Source: Mycobacterium asiaticum (GTDB lineage Bacteria; Actinomycetota; Actinomycetes; Mycobacteriales; Mycobacteriaceae). Taken from it: a stretch of DNA of 64,000 nucleotides. Positions within the stretch are counted from its first letter, which is position 1, and every line of letters starts with the position of its first letter. The notes below the pieces were generated by a model. It saw nothing but the letters and a program-made list of their open reading frames with translations, was not told the origin of the DNA and searched no databases. The stretch spans positions 1-64,000 of the forward strand of contig NZ_LZLQ01000071.1 of the NCBI RefSeq assembly GCF_001673315.1, in the 5' to 3' direction. Made by a program: the position numbers and the translations under genes. Of the stretch, positions 51,412-60,234 are shown piece by piece.

Positions 51412-53535
51412 GTGCCGATTCGTTGGAACGTCCCGCAGCACGCGGCCGCGCTGGAACGGCTGGACGCCGCTTTGGGTGAGGCGGGCGGCGGGGTCGTTGT
51501 GGGACCCGACGGCGTCGGCAAGTCCACCCTGGCCCGGTTGGCCGCCGAACGATACTGCGAACGGCAGCCGAGCACACTGACCCGCTGGGTCATCGGCACT
51601 CCCGCCGAGCGCGTGGTGCCGTTCGGCGCCTTCGGGCATCTCGTCGACATCGCCGACATCGGCAAGCCGTCGGCGTTACTGCGCGCCGCGCGAGCCTCGC
51701 TGACCCAGGTCGCCCAGCAGGGTGATCTGCTGCTCGTCGTCGACGAGGCGCATGATCTCGACATCCTGTCGGCCACACTGGTTTACCAGCTCGCACTCAC
51801 GCGCGCGGCCCGGATGGTGGTCACCGCGCGCGCCGACGCGGCACCTGCTGCGATCGCGGCGTTGTGGACCGACGGCTTGCTGGAACGCATCGACGTCGAG
51901 CCGCCCGGCAGGGCGCGCACGGCCGCCGACGTCGACGAGTTCCTTTCCCAGTTGCCGGCCCCGGCCCGGTCGGTGTTGGACTACCTGGCGGTGCTGGAGC
52001 CGCTGACGCTGGCCGATCTGACGGTCCTGGCCGGCGAGGGCGCCGTCAGTCAGGCCGAGGACCTGGGCGCCGCCGAGACCCGGGTACGGGGTGGCAGCGC
52101 CACCGACCCGGTGGTGTACACCGCGCATCCGCTGTTCGGCGAACGCGCGGCGGCGGCCCTGGGCCCCGACGGCACACGAAGGCTGCGCACCGATCTGGTG
52201 AACCTGCTTTCCCAGCATCCGTCCGAACACCCCAGCGAGCGGTTGCGGCTGGCGTCGCTGGCGCTGAAATGCGATGCACCGCAACCGGTCACCGAAGTCG
52301 CCGACGCCGCGCAACAAGCGCTGCGACTGGGCGACCTGCTGCTTGCCGAACGGTTGGCACGGGCGGCGGTCGAGCGGTCGGGAAGCTTGGCGGCACGTCT
52401 GGTGTTGGGTCAGGCGCTGGCCTGGCAGGGGCGTGGCCGCGACGCCGGAGCGGTGCTGGCTGCGGTGGACCCCGCTGACTTGAGCGAACCCGAGTTGATG
52501 GCCTGGGCGGTGCCGAGGGCGGCCAATCAGTTCTGGATGCTGGGCGAGCCCGAGCGTGCCACCGCCTTCCTGCAGACCACCCGCAACCGGGTCACCCAAC
52601 CCGAGGCTCGCGCCGTGCTGGACGGTCTGACCGCGACGTTCGCGATGAATTCGGGAAATCTGCAGCGGGCTATCACGCTGGCGACGTCGGTATTGGACGA
52701 CCCGCCGGGAAACGACATGGCGGTGGCGTGGGCCGCCAGTGCCGCGGCGTTGTCCTCGGCGCGGATGGGCCGGTTGGGTGATGTCGAGCGATTCGCCGAA
52801 AGGGCAATGACGGCCGAGCATCCCGGGTTGCTGCGATTCACTGTGGGTCTGGGTCAGCTCATCTCACTCTTGATGGCCGGTGAGGTCATGCAGGCACAGA
52901 CGCTGGCTCAACAATTCACCGACTTCGCCGAACTACAGCAGCCGGGCCGGTCCATCGGTGAGGTGTTGCTGGCTTACGTGCTGCTTGTCAAGGGCGAATT
53001 CGCTGCCGCCGCAACATTGTTGGAGCCGGCCGCCGCCGAACTAGAGCGCAGCGGCTATTCCTGGGGGCCGTTTTCGCTGATGCTGTTGACCACGGCCGTC
53101 GCCCGGCAAGGTGATATTCCAGGATCGGCAAAGGCGTTGCGCCGGGCCGAGACTCGGCATGGGACCAAGTCCGCGTTGTTCGCTCCGGAGCTTGGCATCG
53201 CCCGTGCCTGGACCAGAGCGACCGCCCGGGACAACACCGGCGCCATCAGCGCCGCGCGGGAGGCCGCCAGAGCCGCCGAACGCGCAAACCAGTCAACCCT
53301 GGGGTTGCTCGCCTATTACGATGCCGTCCGGCTCGGTGATCTGCGCGCGGTGGACCCGTTGACCCGACTGGCCCGCGAAATCGACTGCCCGGTAGGACAT
53401 CTGGCGGTGCGTCATGCCCGCGCAATGGCAGACCGCGATACGGTTGCGTTGCGCGCCGTTGCCGACGAGCTCTTCGCGCTGGGGATGGGCGCGGCGGCCG
53501 CAGATGCCACCACGCAGGCACAGCGGCTCGGCTAG
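51412..53535 (+). CDS. STAND/AAA-like ATPase with TPR-type C-terminus (Rv1204c-type)
   Basis: 707 residues from GTG 51412. [15 protein letters not shown] (about 29-42) is Walker A and [12 protein letters not shown] (about 105-116) Walker B; a winged-helix region follows near 180-260 ([29 protein letters not shown]). Residues 290-700 are a helical, TPR-like superstructure. It resembles MalT/LAL regulators but has no LuxR-type DNA-binding domain at its end. M. tuberculosis Rv1204c is shorter and followed by Rv1203c; their summed length is close to this one protein, so they may be two pieces of this gene. The stop shares CTAG with dapE. Confidence 0.8.
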   Translation: MPIRWNVPQHAAALERLDAALGEAGGGVVVGPDGVGKSTLARLAAERYCERQPSTLTRWVIGTPAERVVPFGAFGHLVDIADIGKPSALLRAARASLTQVAQQGDLLLVVDEAHDLDILSATLVYQLALTRAARMVVTARADAAPAAIAALWTDGLLERIDVEPPGRARTAADVDEFLSQLPAPARSVLDYLAVLEPLTLADLTVLAGEGAVSQAEDLGAAETRVRGGSATDPVVYTAHPLFGERAAAALGPDGTRRLRTDLVNLLSQHPSEHPSERLRLASLALKCDAPQPVTEVADAAQQALRLGDLLLAERLARAAVERSGSLAARLVLGQALAWQGRGRDAGAVLAAVDPADLSEPELMAWAVPRAANQFWMLGEPERATAFLQTTRNRVTQPEARAVLDGLTATFAMNSGNLQRAITLATSVLDDPPGNDMAVAWAASAAALSSARMGRLGDVERFAERAMTAEHPGLLRFTVGLGQLISLLMAGEVMQAQTLAQQFTDFAELQQPGRSIGEVLLAYVLLVKGEFAAAATLLEPAAAELERSGYSWGPFSLMLLTTAVARQGDIPGSAKALRRAETRHGTKSALFAPELGIARAWTRATARDNTGAISAAREAARAAERANQSTLGLLAYYDAVRLGDLRAVDPLTRLAREIDCPVGHLAVRHARAMADRDTVALRAVADELFALGMGAAAADATTQAQRLG

Positions 53536-54596
53536 CCGCCCAAGTATCCGCGCAGCATTCCCACCGCGGCGGTGATATTGGCGACGGGCACCCGCTCGTC
53601 GCGCTTGTGAGCCAGGTTGGGATCACCCGGTCCGTAGTTGACCGCGGGGATGCCGCGCGCCGCGAAGCGAGAAACGTCGGTCCAGCCGTACTTCGCCCGG
53701 ACCTGCCCACCTGCGGCTTCGACCAACGCCGTGGCGGCGGGCGCGGCAAGCCCGGGCAACGCACCGGCGGCCGAGTCGGTCAACGCAATCTCCACGTCGA
53801 GCCCGTCGAGCACCTCATGGACGTGTTGCAGTGCGGCGTCGGGCGATCGGTCCGGGGCGAACCGGAAGTTGATGGTGACCGAGGCGGCGTCGGGAATCAC
53901 GTTGCCGGCAACCCCGCCGTCCACCCGGACCGCCGACAGGCCCTCGCGATACACGCATCCGTCGATGTCGACGCTGCGTGCCTGATAGTCGGCCAGCCGG
54001 TCCAGAACGGCACCGAGTTTGTGAATTGCATTGTCGCCCAGCCAGGATCGTGCCGAGTGCGCGCGGGTCCCGCTGGCGCTGACGACGACGCGCAGCGTGC
54101 CTTGGCAGCCCGCCTCGATGAATCCGGCGGTGGGCTCGCCCAGGACGGCCACGTCGGCCGCCAGCCAGTCCGGCAGCTCGCGCTCCAGGCGCCCCAATCC
54201 GTTTGCGGCGGAATCGATTTCCTCGCAGTCGTAGAACACCAGAGTCAGGTCGTGCGCGGGCTCGGTCACCGTGGCGGCCAAATGCAGGAAGACCGCGTCG
54301 CCGGATTTCATGTCCGCGGTTCCGCAGCCGTGTAACTCGTCATTCTCGATCCGGCTGGGAAGGTTGTCGGCCACCGGCACGGTGTCGAGGTGTCCGGCGA
54401 GCAGCACCCGCGACGGCCGTCCCAGCGCAGTGCGCGCCAGCACCGCATTGCCGTTGCGGATGATTTCGAATCCGGTGGTCTGTGCCCGCAGCGCCGCCTC
54501 GACCTCGTCGGCAATGCGCCCTTCGTCGCGAGACACGCTGGGGATGTCCACCAACGCCGCGGTCAGCGCGACGGGGTCTCCGGCCAAGTCCAGCAC
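53532..54596 (-). CDS. dapE: Succinyl-diaminopimelate desuccinylase
   Basis: 354 residues, the M. tuberculosis length, from GTG 54596. An M20 metallopeptidase-fold enzyme: [10 protein letters not shown] (H69, with D71), [16 protein letters not shown] (D95) and FYDCEEIDS (E125, E126) form the dizinc centre; the lid domain lies at about 180-290. It releases succinate from N-succinyl-LL-diaminopimelate in the lysine and peptidoglycan DAP pathway. Its stop TAG and that of the convergent ATPase gene share the palindrome CTAG (53532-53535). Confidence 0.96.
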   Translation of the reverse strand: MLDLAGDPVALTAALVDIPSVSRDEGRIADEVEAALRAQTTGFEIIRNGNAVLARTALGRPSRVLLAGHLDTVPVADNLPSRIENDELHGCGTADMKSGDAVFLHLAATVTEPAHDLTLVFYDCEEIDSAANGLGRLERELPDWLAADVAVLGEPTAGFIEAGCQGTLRVVVSASGTRAHSARSWLGDNAIHKLGAVLDRLADYQARSVDIDGCVYREGLSAVRVDGGVAGNVIPDAASVTINFRFAPDRSPDAALQHVHEVLDGLDVEIALTDSAAGALPGLAAPAATALVEAAGGQVRAKYGWTDVSRFAARGIPAVNYGPGDPNLAHKRDERVPVANITAAVGMLRGYLGG

Positions 54597-54602
54597 AGGT
54601 CC

Positions 54603-54608
54603 AGCCTA
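54603..54608 (-). promoter_or_regulatory. -10 box TAGGCT of dapE, predicted leaderless start
   Basis: On the minus strand TAGGCT, 6 nt, GTG 54596. Its expected -35 position (about 54626) falls inside the left arm of the long inverted repeat. Confidence 0.5.
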
Positions 54609-54615
54609 ACCACCG

Positions 54616-54673
54616 CGAGCAGACGCAGAATCGCACTGCCGCAGGCAGTGGGATGCGATTCTGCGTCTGCTCG
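54616..54673. promoter_or_regulatory. Perfect 20-bp inverted repeat between dapE and dapD promoters
   Basis: CGAGCAGACGCAGAATCGCA (54616-54635) and its exact reverse complement (54654-54673), separated by 18 bp that contain a second small hairpin (CTGCC-GCA-GGCAG, 54636-54648). It lies centrally between the two divergent -10 boxes and covers the -35 positions of both. It could be a shared operator for the two DAP genes, a cruciform, or a dispersed palindromic element. Confidence 0.85.
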
Positions 54674-54683
54674 GCGGCCAAAG

Positions 54684-54689
54684 TAACCT
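54684..54689 (+). promoter_or_regulatory. -10 box TAACCT of dapD, predicted leaderless start
   Basis: TAACCT, 7 nt, GTG 54697, without a ribosome site. Its -35 position falls inside the right arm of the long inverted repeat. Confidence 0.5.
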
Positions 54690-54696
54690 GTCGACC

Positions 54697-55641
54697 GTGA
54701 CTGGAGCTGCAGGTATTGGCCTGGCGACCCTCGCCTCCGACGGATCTGTCCTGGACGCCTGGTTCCCCGAACCCGAACTGACCGACTCTGACACCAGCGC
54801 CACAACCCGGGTGGCGTTATCGGACCTGCCCGCCGTACTGGGCGCTCTGGTCGGTCGCGATGACGACCGGCAGACCGAGACCATCGCGATCCGCACGGTG
54901 ATCGCCTCGCTGGACGGTCAGGCCGCCGACGCATACGACGCCTACCTGCGCTTGCACCTGCTGTCGCACCGACTGGTGGCGCCGCACGGGCTGAACGCCG
55001 ACGGTTTTTTCGGGGTGCTGACCAACGTGGTCTGGACCAACCGTGGACCCTGCGCCATCGAGGGTTTCGAAGCGGTGCGGGCGCGGTTGCGCCGACACGG
55101 ACCCGTGACGGTGTACGGCGTCGACAAGTTCCCGCGGATGGTCGATTACGTGCTGCCTTCGGGTGTGCGCATCGCCGACGCCGACCGGGTGCGCTTGGGC
55201 GCCCACTTGGCGTCGGGCACCACCGTGATGCATGAGGGCTTCGTCAATTTCAACGCCGGCACCCTGGGCGCCTCCATGGTGGAGGGACGTATCTCGGCGG
55301 GCGTAGTTGTGGGCGACGGGTCCGATATCGGCGGCGGGGCGTCCATCATGGGAACACTGTCTGGCGGTGGCGCACAAGTCATTTCGATCGGCAAGCGTTG
55401 CCTGCTGGGGGCCAATGCGGGGCTGGGCATTTCGTTGGGTGACGACTGCGTCATCGAGGCCGGCCTCTACGTCACGGCCGGCACCAAGGTCGCGCTGCCC
55501 GACGGCAACTCAGTCAAGGCCCGCGAGTTGTCGGGGAGCAGCAATCTGCTGTTCCGGCGCAACTCGCTGACCGGAGCGATCGAGGTGGTATCTCGCGACG
55601 GTCAGGGCATCGCCCTCAACCAGGAACTGCACGCCAACTAG
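54697..55641 (+). CDS. dapD: Tetrahydrodipicolinate N-succinyltransferase
   Basis: 314 residues from GTG 54697. The N-terminal ~115 residues are the actinobacterial helical/ferredoxin-like part; from about 150 hexapeptide repeats build a left-handed beta-helix ([35 protein letters not shown], then [23 protein letters not shown], here cited in pieces), and the C-terminal [21 protein letters not shown] completes the family pattern. It transfers succinate from succinyl-CoA to tetrahydrodipicolinate, two steps before DapE. Divergent from dapE and convergent with the MFS gene, whose stop shares CTAG with its own (55638-55641). Confidence 0.96.
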   Translation: MTGAAGIGLATLASDGSVLDAWFPEPELTDSDTSATTRVALSDLPAVLGALVGRDDDRQTETIAIRTVIASLDGQAADAYDAYLRLHLLSHRLVAPHGLNADGFFGVLTNVVWTNRGPCAIEGFEAVRARLRRHGPVTVYGVDKFPRMVDYVLPSGVRIADADRVRLGAHLASGTTVMHEGFVNFNAGTLGASMVEGRISAGVVVGDGSDIGGGASIMGTLSGGGAQVISIGKRCLLGANAGLGISLGDDCVIEAGLYVTAGTKVALPDGNSVKARELSGSSNLLFRRNSLTGAIEVVSRDGQGIALNQELHAN

Positions 55642-56933
55642 CCGATCGCGGCCGCCCCGGTTTCGGGCAGTAGATACGTGCATACCAGGCTGGTCGCGAC
55701 CAGCACTGCCAGCAACAGTCCTACCGCCCAGCTGCCGTAGGCGGCAATCAGCGTCCCGGCGATCAGTGGCGGCACCGCGCCGCCGGCGATTCCGCCGAAG
55801 TTCACCGCCAGCGCTGACGCGGTGTAGCGGTAGCGAGTGGCGAACAACTCCGGAATCAAGGATGCGGTGGGTCCGGAGCTGATCCCCACAATGGCGTAGA
55901 CACCCACGATCGCCACCGCATAAGCCGTGGCACTGCCGGTCCCGATCAGCGGCATCACCAGCAGCGACCACGGCAGGCAGGCCCCGAACCCGATCAGCAT
56001 GATGCGGCGCCGGCCGTATCGGTCGGACAGGGTGGCGGAGACAGCGACGGAGGTCATGCTGGCTAATCCGCCCAGTACTCCGACGGACAAGATCAGACCG
56101 CGCGAGTAACCGAGGTGATGGACGGCATAGCTGGGCAGAAATGTGCTGGCCATGTACACCATTCCGAATGCCGTCAGGACGCTGCCGGCGGCCAGGGCGA
56201 CCTGGTGACGCTGTAGCCGCAGCACCTCCGACACCGGCGCATCGGGCAGCAGGTTGCGGGCCTTCTCCGCGGCGAACACCGGGGTTTCTTCGATATTGAG
56301 CCGGACATACAAGGCGATGACGATCATCGCCGCGCTGACCAGAAACGGAAGCCGCCAACCCCATTGCAGGAAGGCCGGGCTGTCCTCACCGATGGTGCAA
56401 TTCACGCTGAGGAAGGTGAGGCTTGCCAGCACGGTCGCGGTGCCCCCGCCGATCAGCGTGAACATGCCGTACCGCCCCCGCTTGTCCGGCGGCGCGTATT
56501 CGGCACTGAGCAGTGCCGATCCGGCCCACTCGCCGCCGACGGCAAAGCCCTGCAGCAATCGAAGGATGGTGAGGGTCAGCGGTGCGGCGATGCCGACGGT
56601 TGCCGTGCTTGGCACCAGACCCACCCCCACCGTTGAGCTGGCCATGATCAGCAGGGTGGCGATCAAGGTTTTCTTGCGGCCCAGTCGGTCCCCGTAGTAA
56701 CCGAACACGGCCGCGCCCAGCGGCCGGGACAGAAACGCCGCGGCGAACGTCCCCATCGATGCGATCATGGCGACCGCCGGACTCAAATGCGGGAAGAACA
56801 CCGCGGGAAAAACCAGCGCCGCAGCGGTGCCGTAAATAAGGAAGTCGTAGTACTCAATCGCTGAGCCGACGTAGCAGGCCACGGCGACCCGTCTCATCGA
56901 TGTGGGCCGGGGAGCGGCGGCAATCGTCACCAC
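55638..56933 (-). CDS. MFS metabolite:H+ symporter, MHS family (Rv1200-type)
   Basis: 431 residues from GTG 56933, or 430 from the next GTG. Twelve transmembrane segments. [15 protein letters not shown] is the MHS-family signature in helix 1, [13 protein letters not shown] the loop 2-3 motif, [25 protein letters not shown] the helix 4-5 motif and [14 protein letters not shown] the mirrored loop 8-9 motif. Relatives (ProP, KgtP, ShiA) import organic acids, osmolytes or shikimate with protons; the substrate cannot be told. Located between dapD and fadD36. Confidence 0.9.
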   Translation of the reverse strand: MVTIAAAPRPTSMRRVAVACYVGSAIEYYDFLIYGTAAALVFPAVFFPHLSPAVAMIASMGTFAAAFLSRPLGAAVFGYYGDRLGRKKTLIATLLIMASSTVGVGLVPSTATVGIAAPLTLTILRLLQGFAVGGEWAGSALLSAEYAPPDKRGRYGMFTLIGGGTATVLASLTFLSVNCTIGEDSPAFLQWGWRLPFLVSAAMIVIALYVRLNIEETPVFAAEKARNLLPDAPVSEVLRLQRHQVALAAGSVLTAFGMVYMASTFLPSYAVHHLGYSRGLILSVGVLGGLASMTSVAVSATLSDRYGRRRIMLIGFGACLPWSLLVMPLIGTGSATAYAVAIVGVYAIVGISSGPTASLIPELFATRYRYTASALAVNFGGIAGGAVPPLIAGTLIAAYGSWAVGLLLAVLVATSLVCTYLLPETGAAAIG

Positions 56934-57066
56934 GGTGACCCCCAGGCAGCATTACCCCGTCGATACACCATGACGACGTTAAGCCACGGTCCCCACTCCA
57001 ACCCGTCAGGAAACCTGTCAACATGCTGCCAGTCAGGTAACGAATGCACTACAGCCGGTGCGGATC
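56934..57066. other. Junction where M. tuberculosis carries PE13-PPE18-esxKL and IS1081
   Basis: Only 133 bp separate the MFS gene start from the fadD36 stop. In M. tuberculosis the same interval holds Rv1194c, the PE13/PPE18/esxK/esxL cassette and IS1081. No fragment of these, and no terminal inverted repeats, are visible here. Confidence 0.6.
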
Positions 57067-58488
57067 TCAGCCTTCGGCCAGTAACTGCTTCTTGAGCACC
57101 TTGCCCAACGCGTTGCGGGGCAGCGAATCCACCATCCGCACCTCGCGCGGACGCTTGTGCACCGAAAGTTGTTCGGCGACATATTGGATGAGGTCATCCG
57201 GTTTGATTCCCGGTGAGCCGACGACGTACGCCACGATCCGCTGACCCAGGTCGTCGTCGGGCACACCGACTACGGCGGCCTCGGTCACGTCCGGATGCCC
57301 GATCAGCACGGTCTCGATTTCGCCTGCCCCGATGCGGTATCCGCCCGATTTGATCAGGTCGACGGACTCGCGTCCCACGATGCGATGCATGCCGCCGCTG
57401 TCCACCACGGCGACGTCTCCGGTGCGGTACCAGCCATCCGGGGTGAACGCGTCCGCGGTGGCCTCGGGTCGATTAAGGTAACCGTCGAACAGGGTCGGTC
57501 CCCGAACATGAAGGCGACCAACGGTTTCCCCGTCGTGAGGTGCCAGCTCTCCATGCTCGTCGACCAATCGGGTCTGCACGCCCGCCAACGGCATGCCAAC
57601 CCAGCCCGGACGGCGTTCACCGTCGGCGCGGGTGGACAACGTGATCAGCGACTCCGAGGTGCCGTACCGCTCGATCGGACGATGCCCACTGAGCTGTTCG
57701 AGCCCCTCGAACACCGGTACCGGCAACGGCGCACTGCCCGAGACCAACAGTCGGGCCGGTCGAAGCGCTGCAGCGGCGGCTTGGTCGGCCACCACGCGAG
57801 ACCACACCGTGGGCACGCCGAAGTACAGCGTGCCGCCCGCTTGCAAACGAGCCTGAGCATAACCGGCCGGGGTCGGTTTCCCGGTGTGCACGAAGCGGTT
57901 TCCCACGCGCAGCGAGCCAACCAGACCCAGCACCAGCCCGTGGATGTGATACAGCGGCAGCCCGTGCACCAGCACATCCTCGGGTGTCCACTGCCAGGCT
58001 TCCGCCAGCGCATCCAGGTCGGCGGCGATCGCCCGCCGACTGAGCTGCACGCCTTTTGGCAATCCCGTTGTGCCCGAGGTGTATACCACCATTGCGAGGG
58101 CATCGGGCGACGGTTCCGGATAACGGTGCCAGGACCGGGCATGCAAACGTACCGGGATGTGCGGCAGGCCCTCCGGGTTGGCGGGCTCGGGGCCGAGCCA
58201 CGCCTGGGCGCCGGAATCGGAGAGCATGTGACGGCGCTCGGCCGCGCCGACGTCAGCGGGCACAGGTACCACCGGAACGCCGGCGATCAGACATCCGGTG
58301 ATTGCCAGCACGGTCGAGGGGGTGGGCGTTGCCAGCACCGCGACCCGCTGTGCACCGGCCACCCGCTCGGCCACCGAGGTCGCCCCACCCACCAGGTCGC
58401 TGCGACTCAACGTGAACCCGGCGATGCGGACCGCGTCAGGGATGTCGGTGCGGGTAACGACCGCGGGATTCAGCGAGGTCAGCAGCAC
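57067..58488 (-). CDS. fadD36: Acyl-CoA ligase FadD36
   Basis: 473 residues, the M. tuberculosis length, from GTG 58488. VVYTSGTTGLPKGV is the AMP-binding P-loop, PIERYGTSESL the adenine motif, GYLNRPEATADAFTPDGWYRTGDVAVVD and GRESVDLIKSGGYRIGAGEIE (cited in pieces) the hinge signatures and PRNALGKVLKKQL the C-terminal lysine region. It is compact, similar to malonyl/methylmalonyl-CoA ligases (MatB-like), so a short or branched dicarboxylic or acyl substrate is likely. The -10 lies 7 nt upstream, inside the end of the preceding gene. Confidence 0.93.
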   Translation of the reverse strand: MLLTSLNPAVVTRTDIPDAVRIAGFTLSRSDLVGGATSVAERVAGAQRVAVLATPTPSTVLAITGCLIAGVPVVPVPADVGAAERRHMLSDSGAQAWLGPEPANPEGLPHIPVRLHARSWHRYPEPSPDALAMVVYTSGTTGLPKGVQLSRRAIAADLDALAEAWQWTPEDVLVHGLPLYHIHGLVLGLVGSLRVGNRFVHTGKPTPAGYAQARLQAGGTLYFGVPTVWSRVVADQAAAAALRPARLLVSGSAPLPVPVFEGLEQLSGHRPIERYGTSESLITLSTRADGERRPGWVGMPLAGVQTRLVDEHGELAPHDGETVGRLHVRGPTLFDGYLNRPEATADAFTPDGWYRTGDVAVVDSGGMHRIVGRESVDLIKSGGYRIGAGEIETVLIGHPDVTEAAVVGVPDDDLGQRIVAYVVGSPGIKPDDLIQYVAEQLSVHKRPREVRMVDSLPRNALGKVLKKQLLAEG

Positions 58489-58495
58489 CTCAGAG

Positions 58496-58501
58496 AGGCT
58501 A
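58496..58501 (-). promoter_or_regulatory. -10 box TAGCCT of fadD36, predicted leaderless start
   Basis: On the minus strand TAGCCT overlaps the stop codon of the upstream hydrolase gene and is followed by 7 nt and GTG 58488. Confidence 0.45.
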
Positions 58502-59269
58502 CTCGGGCCGTGGGAACAACGGACGCAGTGCCGCCGGCGGTCGAAACGGTGTCCAGGTGCCCGCCGGCTGGGCCAGCCGATCCGCGACGGCCCATATCGT
58601 CGCCGGGTGATGGCCGAAGCCGATGTGGCTGCTGAGGACGGCAATATTCTCCGCGCGCTCCGACGACGCATCGATGCACGTCCGCCATGACACGACGCCG
58701 TCGTAACGCGAGTAGATCGATGTGGCCGGCACCGGTAGCGGTTCGTTCTCGATCGCCAACGGCAACTCGTGGCGCTCGGCGTGCATGCGCGCAAACAGGT
58801 TGAAGGTGCGGGTGGCGTGGGACTGGCCGGCGTGCTGCATCCCATATGGGCTGCCCAGGGTGATCACCTGACGGATCGCCGCGGGATGTTGACGCGCGAG
58901 CCGGCGCGCGAAGATCCCGCCCAAACTCCATCCGATCACGCTGACCTGCGAGTCGTACCGCGTGCTCAGGTCGTCGAGCAGGGCTGACATGCCGGCTACC
59001 GCTTTGGGCGTGGGGCCGATATTGACCCCCAACCCCCACCCGTGGACCCGGTACCCGAGGCGGCTCAACAACCGGCGCAGCGTCCAGGTGGTGCCGTCGC
59101 CGGCGAACAGGCCGGGCAGCACCAGCACTGGATGCCCGTCGCCCACCGGGAGCTTGCACCGCAGCGGAAGCGCACCGACCAGTTGTCCGTATTCGACCAC
59201 CGCGCGCGGGACGTCGGTGAGGAACAGCCCTAGGCCCGGCGGGCGGGCGGAGGTTTCGGCCAACACCAT
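58499..59269 (-). CDS. Alpha/beta-fold lipase/esterase (Rv1192-type)
   Basis: 256 residues from ATG 59269, which has GGAGG about 8 nt upstream. An ATG two codons earlier (59275) overlaps the preceding stop as ATGA but is almost on top of the ribosome site. PVLVLPGLFAGDGTTWTLRRLL is the oxyanion region, VIGWSLGGIFARRLA the nucleophile elbow (Ser in GWSLG), and SRYDGVVSW / SSHIGFGHHP carry the Asp and His. The family resembles triacylglycerol lipase class LipA/PGAP1-like. Coupled to the upstream hydrolase. Confidence 0.87.
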   Translation of the reverse strand: MVLAETSARPPGLGLFLTDVPRAVVEYGQLVGALPLRCKLPVGDGHPVLVLPGLFAGDGTTWTLRRLLSRLGYRVHGWGLGVNIGPTPKAVAGMSALLDDLSTRYDSQVSVIGWSLGGIFARRLARQHPAAIRQVITLGSPYGMQHAGQSHATRTFNLFARMHAERHELPLAIENEPLPVPATSIYSRYDGVVSWRTCIDASSERAENIAVLSSHIGFGHHPATIWAVADRLAQPAGTWTPFRPPAALRPLFPRPE

Positions 59270-59271
59270 GG

Positions 59272-60180
59272 TCATCCCTCCTCGTCCCAGATCTTCATCA
59301 AGGTGGCCAGGATCTCCTCGCCGCGGCCCAGACCGGCCAGGTGACTTTCGTCGGGCAGGTGGAACAACTGCGCGTTGGGTAGCCGCGACACCGCGTGCTC
59401 GCCATGGGAGAACGGGATGATGTGGTCGTGGTCGCCGTGCCACCAGCGGACGGGGACTGTCACGTCTTCGAGGCGGAAGCCCCAGTCGCGGGCAAACAGG
59501 ATGACGTCGTTGAACGGCGCGGCCAGCTGCTTGCGGCTGCCGTTGAGCAGGTCGTCGAGGAACATCGCCTTGAACTCGGGACGATTCAGCAGGTGCCGGT
59601 CGGCCTGAGGCGAGAGCAGGGCGTAGATGTCGAGCGCCGGGGAGGCGACTGGCCGGATCGCCTGAATCAGCAGGCTCGCACCCACCCGCAATGGGTTGCC
59701 GCCGAATCGCAACAACGGCGCGACGCGCAGGCCGACGTCCATCGCACCGCCGCTGATCGCGTCGGGACCGCGCGTGGGGGCGACCCCGCCGAGCACGCCT
59801 ACGGCCACGACGCGGTCCGGCAGTCCGGCGGCACACGCCAGGGTGTAGGGGCCACCCCCGGACAGGCCGACGACCGCCATCTTCTCGATGCCCAGCGTGT
59901 CGGCGATGACGTTGAGGTCCTGAGCGAACGCCGAGAGGGTGTCGTAGCGGTGCGGGGTGGACGAGCCGATGCCGGGACGATCGACGCCGATCAACCGGAC
60001 ATTGTGGTGCTCGGCGTAAACCCGCGCCTCGGTGGGAATTTGGCGGCGGGCCCCGGGCGTGCCGTGCAGCCAGAAAACCGCGCGTCCCTGCGGTGCCCCG
60101 AACTCGGCGAAACCGATCTGTCGGCCTTCACCTACTGCGATGTTGCCTTCGAGCTTGGGTCGGGCGATCGCCACGGCCAT
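59272..60180 (-). CDS. Alpha/beta hydrolase (Rv1191-type)
   Basis: 302 residues from ATG 60180 with AAAGG 8 nt upstream. FWLHGTPGARRQ is the oxyanion loop, GVDRPGIGSSTPH follows, VVGLSGGGPYTLACAAGL has the nucleophile Ser, and WWHGDHDHIIPFSHGEHAV with LPDESHLAGL give Asp and His. Substrate unknown. A palindrome (60199-60220) upstream is the likely promoter operator. This is the last gene in shared order with M. tuberculosis. Confidence 0.9.
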   Translation of the reverse strand: MAVAIARPKLEGNIAVGEGRQIGFAEFGAPQGRAVFWLHGTPGARRQIPTEARVYAEHHNVRLIGVDRPGIGSSTPHRYDTLSAFAQDLNVIADTLGIEKMAVVGLSGGGPYTLACAAGLPDRVVAVGVLGGVAPTRGPDAISGGAMDVGLRVAPLLRFGGNPLRVGASLLIQAIRPVASPALDIYALLSPQADRHLLNRPEFKAMFLDDLLNGSRKQLAAPFNDVILFARDWGFRLEDVTVPVRWWHGDHDHIIPFSHGEHAVSRLPNAQLFHLPDESHLAGLGRGEEILATLMKIWDEEG

Positions 60181-60198
60181 AACGGCAACCTTTCTTCA

Positions 60199-60220
60199 TC
60201 GGATACATCATTGCATCCGA
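60199..60220. promoter_or_regulatory. Imperfect palindrome upstream of the Rv1191-type hydrolase
   Basis: TCGGAT and ATCCGA, 6-bp arms around 10 bp (ACATCATTGC), 19 bp before the hydrolase ATG. The AT-rich context fits a promoter and the geometry fits a TetR-type operator; no regulator gene is adjacent. Confidence 0.4.
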
Positions 60221-60234
60221 AATCATAGCCGATG

